Assembly: GCF_026107415.2 (NCBI RefSeq)
Contig: NZ_JAPCHX010000004.1
Coordinates: forward strand, 434,001 to 498,000
Direction of reading: 5' to 3'
From: Microbacterium sp. MPKO10
GTDB taxonomy: Bacteria; Actinomycetota; Actinomycetes; Actinomycetales; Microbacteriaceae
Length of the DNA stretch: 64,000 nucleotides
Below, piece by piece: positions 62,360 through 64,000 of the stretch (position 1 is its first letter; every line of letters begins with the position of its first letter). Made by a program: the position numbers and the translations under genes. The notes beneath the pieces were generated by a model that did not search any database, was not told the origin of the DNA, and saw only the letters and a program-made list of their open reading frames with translations.

Positions 62360-63556
62360 TTACACCGCCGAGAGCGTCTGCCTCGCGATCTCGAGCTCTT
62401 CGTTCGTCGGGACGACAAGCACAGTGACCGGTGAGTCATCGGTAGAGATCACCCGGATGCTGTCTGAGCGCTGCTCATTGCGGGCAGCATCCACGTTTAC
62501 CCCGAAGTTCTCGAGCCCCGCAAGCGTCTCCGCACGCACATCGACACTGTTCTCACCAATACCCGCCGTGAAGATAATCGTGTCGACCCGGCCGAGCTGA
62601 AAGAAGTAACCGCCGAGGTACTGCTTGAGCCTGTGCACGTAGACGTCGAGTGCCGCACGCGCCGTCGCATCACCCGCGTTCGCCTTCACGGTGAGATCGC
62701 GCATGTCTTTCAGCCCCGAGAGACCATAGATTCCGCTGCGTTTGTTGAACAGGTCGTCGAGCTCGGCCACGCCTATATCGGCGCGGCGGTGCAGGTGGAA
62801 GGCGACCGCTGGGTCAATATCCCCGGTGCGCGTGCCCATGACGAGGCCCTCGAGCGGTGTCAGGCCCATTGATGTCTCGACCGATTCGCCACCGCGCACC
62901 GCCGTCATCGACGCGCCATTGCCGAGGTGCAGAACGATCTGGTTGAGGTCGGAGTTCTCGCGACCGAGAAAACGCGCCGCCTCTTCAGAGACGAACTTGT
63001 GGCTGGTGCCGTGAAACCCGTACTTGCGCACGCGATACCGCTTTGCCGTCTCAGCGTCGAGCGCATACGTGTACGCAGCGGGCGGCAGCGTCTGGTGGAA
63101 TGCCGTGTCGAAGACCACGACGTGCGGCACATCGGGGAAGGACTCTTGCGCCGCCGTGATGCCGTCGACATTCGCAGGGTTATGCAGTGGGGCGAGCTCC
63201 GAGAGATCCTGAATGTTGATCTTCACGAGGTCGGTCACGACCGTCGGCTCGAAGAACCGGGCTCCCCCGTGCACGACACGATGCCCCACAGCGACGGGCG
63301 GATGCTCGTCGAGACTCGGTCCGTGCGCGGTGAACGCCCCGAGCATGACAGCGAACCCCTCGGTGTGATTCGGGATGCTGCGGGTCTGCTCGAACTTCTC
63401 GGTGCTCCCGTTCTCGATCACTTCGTGCGTGACGTGGGCGTCCTCGCTTCCGATGCGCTCGACAAGCCCCCGCGCGAGAGTGGTCTCACCAACCATCTCG
63501 ATCAGCTGGTACTTGAACGATGACGAACCGGAGTTGATCACCAGCACCGCAGTCAT
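62360..63556 (-). CDS. ackA: Acetate kinase
   Basis: Transfers phosphate between acetyl phosphate and ADP to give acetate and ATP. It is 398 residues long, with the two signature motifs [15 protein letters not shown] and [20 protein letters not shown], and the nucleotide-binding [14 protein letters not shown] and FTAGIGENS. The ATG overlaps the pta stop by 4 bases, the usual pta-ackA operon. Together they form the overflow and acetate assimilation route. Confidence 0.98.
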   Translation of the reverse strand: MTAVLVINSGSSSFKYQLIEMVGETTLARGLVERIGSEDAHVTHEVIENGSTEKFEQTRSIPNHTEGFAVMLGAFTAHGPSLDEHPPVAVGHRVVHGGARFFEPTVVTDLVKINIQDLSELAPLHNPANVDGITAAQESFPDVPHVVVFDTAFHQTLPPAAYTYALDAETAKRYRVRKYGFHGTSHKFVSEEAARFLGRENSDLNQIVLHLGNGASMTAVRGGESVETSMGLTPLEGLVMGTRTGDIDPAVAFHLHRRADIGVAELDDLFNKRSGIYGLSGLKDMRDLTVKANAGDATARAALDVYVHRLKQYLGGYFFQLGRVDTIIFTAGIGENSVDVRAETLAGLENFGVNVDAARNEQRSDSIRVISTDDSPVTVLVVPTNEELEIARQTLSAV

Positions 63557-64000
63557 GATGCTGCCTGAATCGCCGTGATCGCAACGGTATTGACGATGTC
63601 TTGCACAAGGGCACCTCGAGACAGATCGTTGATCGGCTTGTTGAGACCCTGCAGGACGGGCCCGATCGCGACCGCCCCCGCCGAGCGCTGCACGGCCTTG
63701 TACGTGTTGTTCCCCGTATTCAGGTCGGGGAAGATGAACACCGTCGCACGACCGGCGACATCGGACTGCGGAAGCTTGGTGGCGGCCACCGCGGCATCGG
63801 CCGCCGCGTCGTATTGAATGGGCCCTTCGACGAGGATGCCAGGCATACGCTCACGAACGAGAGCCGTTGCCTGCCGCACCTTGTCGACGTCGGCACCGGT
63901 GCCCGACTCCCCCGTCGAATACGACAGCATGGCCACCCGCGGGTCGATGCCGAACCGCTCGGCCGTCGCGGTCGATGAGATCGCGATGTCGCACAGCTGG
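63553..64000 (-). CDS. pta: Phosphate acetyltransferase (5' part outside window)
   Basis: The C-terminal 148 residues of the enzyme that converts acetyl-CoA and phosphate to acetyl phosphate and CoA. Recognisable parts are [39 protein letters not shown] and [19 protein letters not shown], with a final [17 protein letters not shown]. The frame is open to the window edge, so the gene start lies beyond 64000. It precedes ackA with a 4-base overlap. Confidence 0.96.
   Translation of the reverse strand, partial: QLCDIAISSTATAERFGIDPRVAMLSYSTGESGTGADVDKVRQATALVRERMPGILVEGPIQYDAAADAAVAATKLPQSDVAGRATVFIFPDLNTGNNTYKAVQRSAGAVAIGPVLQGLNKPINDLSRGALVQDIVNTVAITAIQAAS

Overview
This is a high-GC chromosomal segment from an actinobacterium. 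Frequent GTG starts, short gaps and ATGA overlaps in operons, a C. glutamicum-type aspartate kinase gene, Mqo, Pta-AckA, sortase-anchored and SipW-type surface proteins, and DUF4012, HTTM and DUF5819 families all fit. My best guess is the Microbacteriaceae, but this is inference; no rRNA or tRNA gene is present to fix the taxon. The octamer GGATGCTG (or its complement CAGCATCC) occurs about 56 times by my manual count, against roughly 2 expected, and is unevenly spread.

Layout. 1-13,980 is core-like: a MacB/FtsX-type ABC exporter, a two-component system, malate:quinone oxidoreductase, a SulP transporter with an ArsR regulator, an SDR, a DUF4012 envelope protein and an AAA+ ATPase/TPR pair. 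13,981-14,941 has no intact gene, but holds a strong hairpin and a possible decayed reading frame. 14,942-27,047 looks like accessory catabolic or transport DNA that completely lacks the octamer: a MarR-controlled polar amino-acid-type ABC importer with an aldo/keto reductase, then a TRAP transporter with a PaiB-like protein and a YtcJ-like amidohydrolase, divergent from a MocR-type regulator. 27,156-29,533 is lysC-asd, with a well-supported internal start for a separate aspartate kinase beta subunit.

29,751-40,630 is a ten-gene minus-strand catabolic operon divergent from a GntR/FCD regulator. It combines a carbohydrate ABC importer with a beta-hydroxyacid dehydrogenase, CoA-transferase, enoyl-CoA hydratase, lactonase-like amidohydrolase, RraA-type aldolase, FAH-family enzyme and D-2-hydroxyacid dehydrogenase. 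I do not recognise this combination as a known pathway. 40,780-45,181 is core again (a TIGR01777 epimerase, recR, dnaX). 45,415-51,715 is a beta-galactoside utilisation locus (GH35 enzyme, ABC importer, LacI regulator) with two identical 14-bp palindromic operators in the divergent promoter.

51,892-61,965 is a cell-surface region. It has a four-gene SipW-type locus in which a signal peptidase is fused to an LPXTG-anchored ectodomain and appears to start at ATA, a small P-loop-like protein, a three-gene operon of DUF5819, HTTM and FAD oxidoreductase, and a 987-residue LPXTG surface protein with 37 tandem pentapeptide repeats. The window ends in ackA and the 3' part of pta.

The best candidates for undescribed biology are the ten-gene catabolic operon, the SipW-LPXTG fusion locus and the DUF5819-HTTM-oxidoreductase operon. 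All assignments come from reading the sequence and from knowledge of the families; no database search was run.
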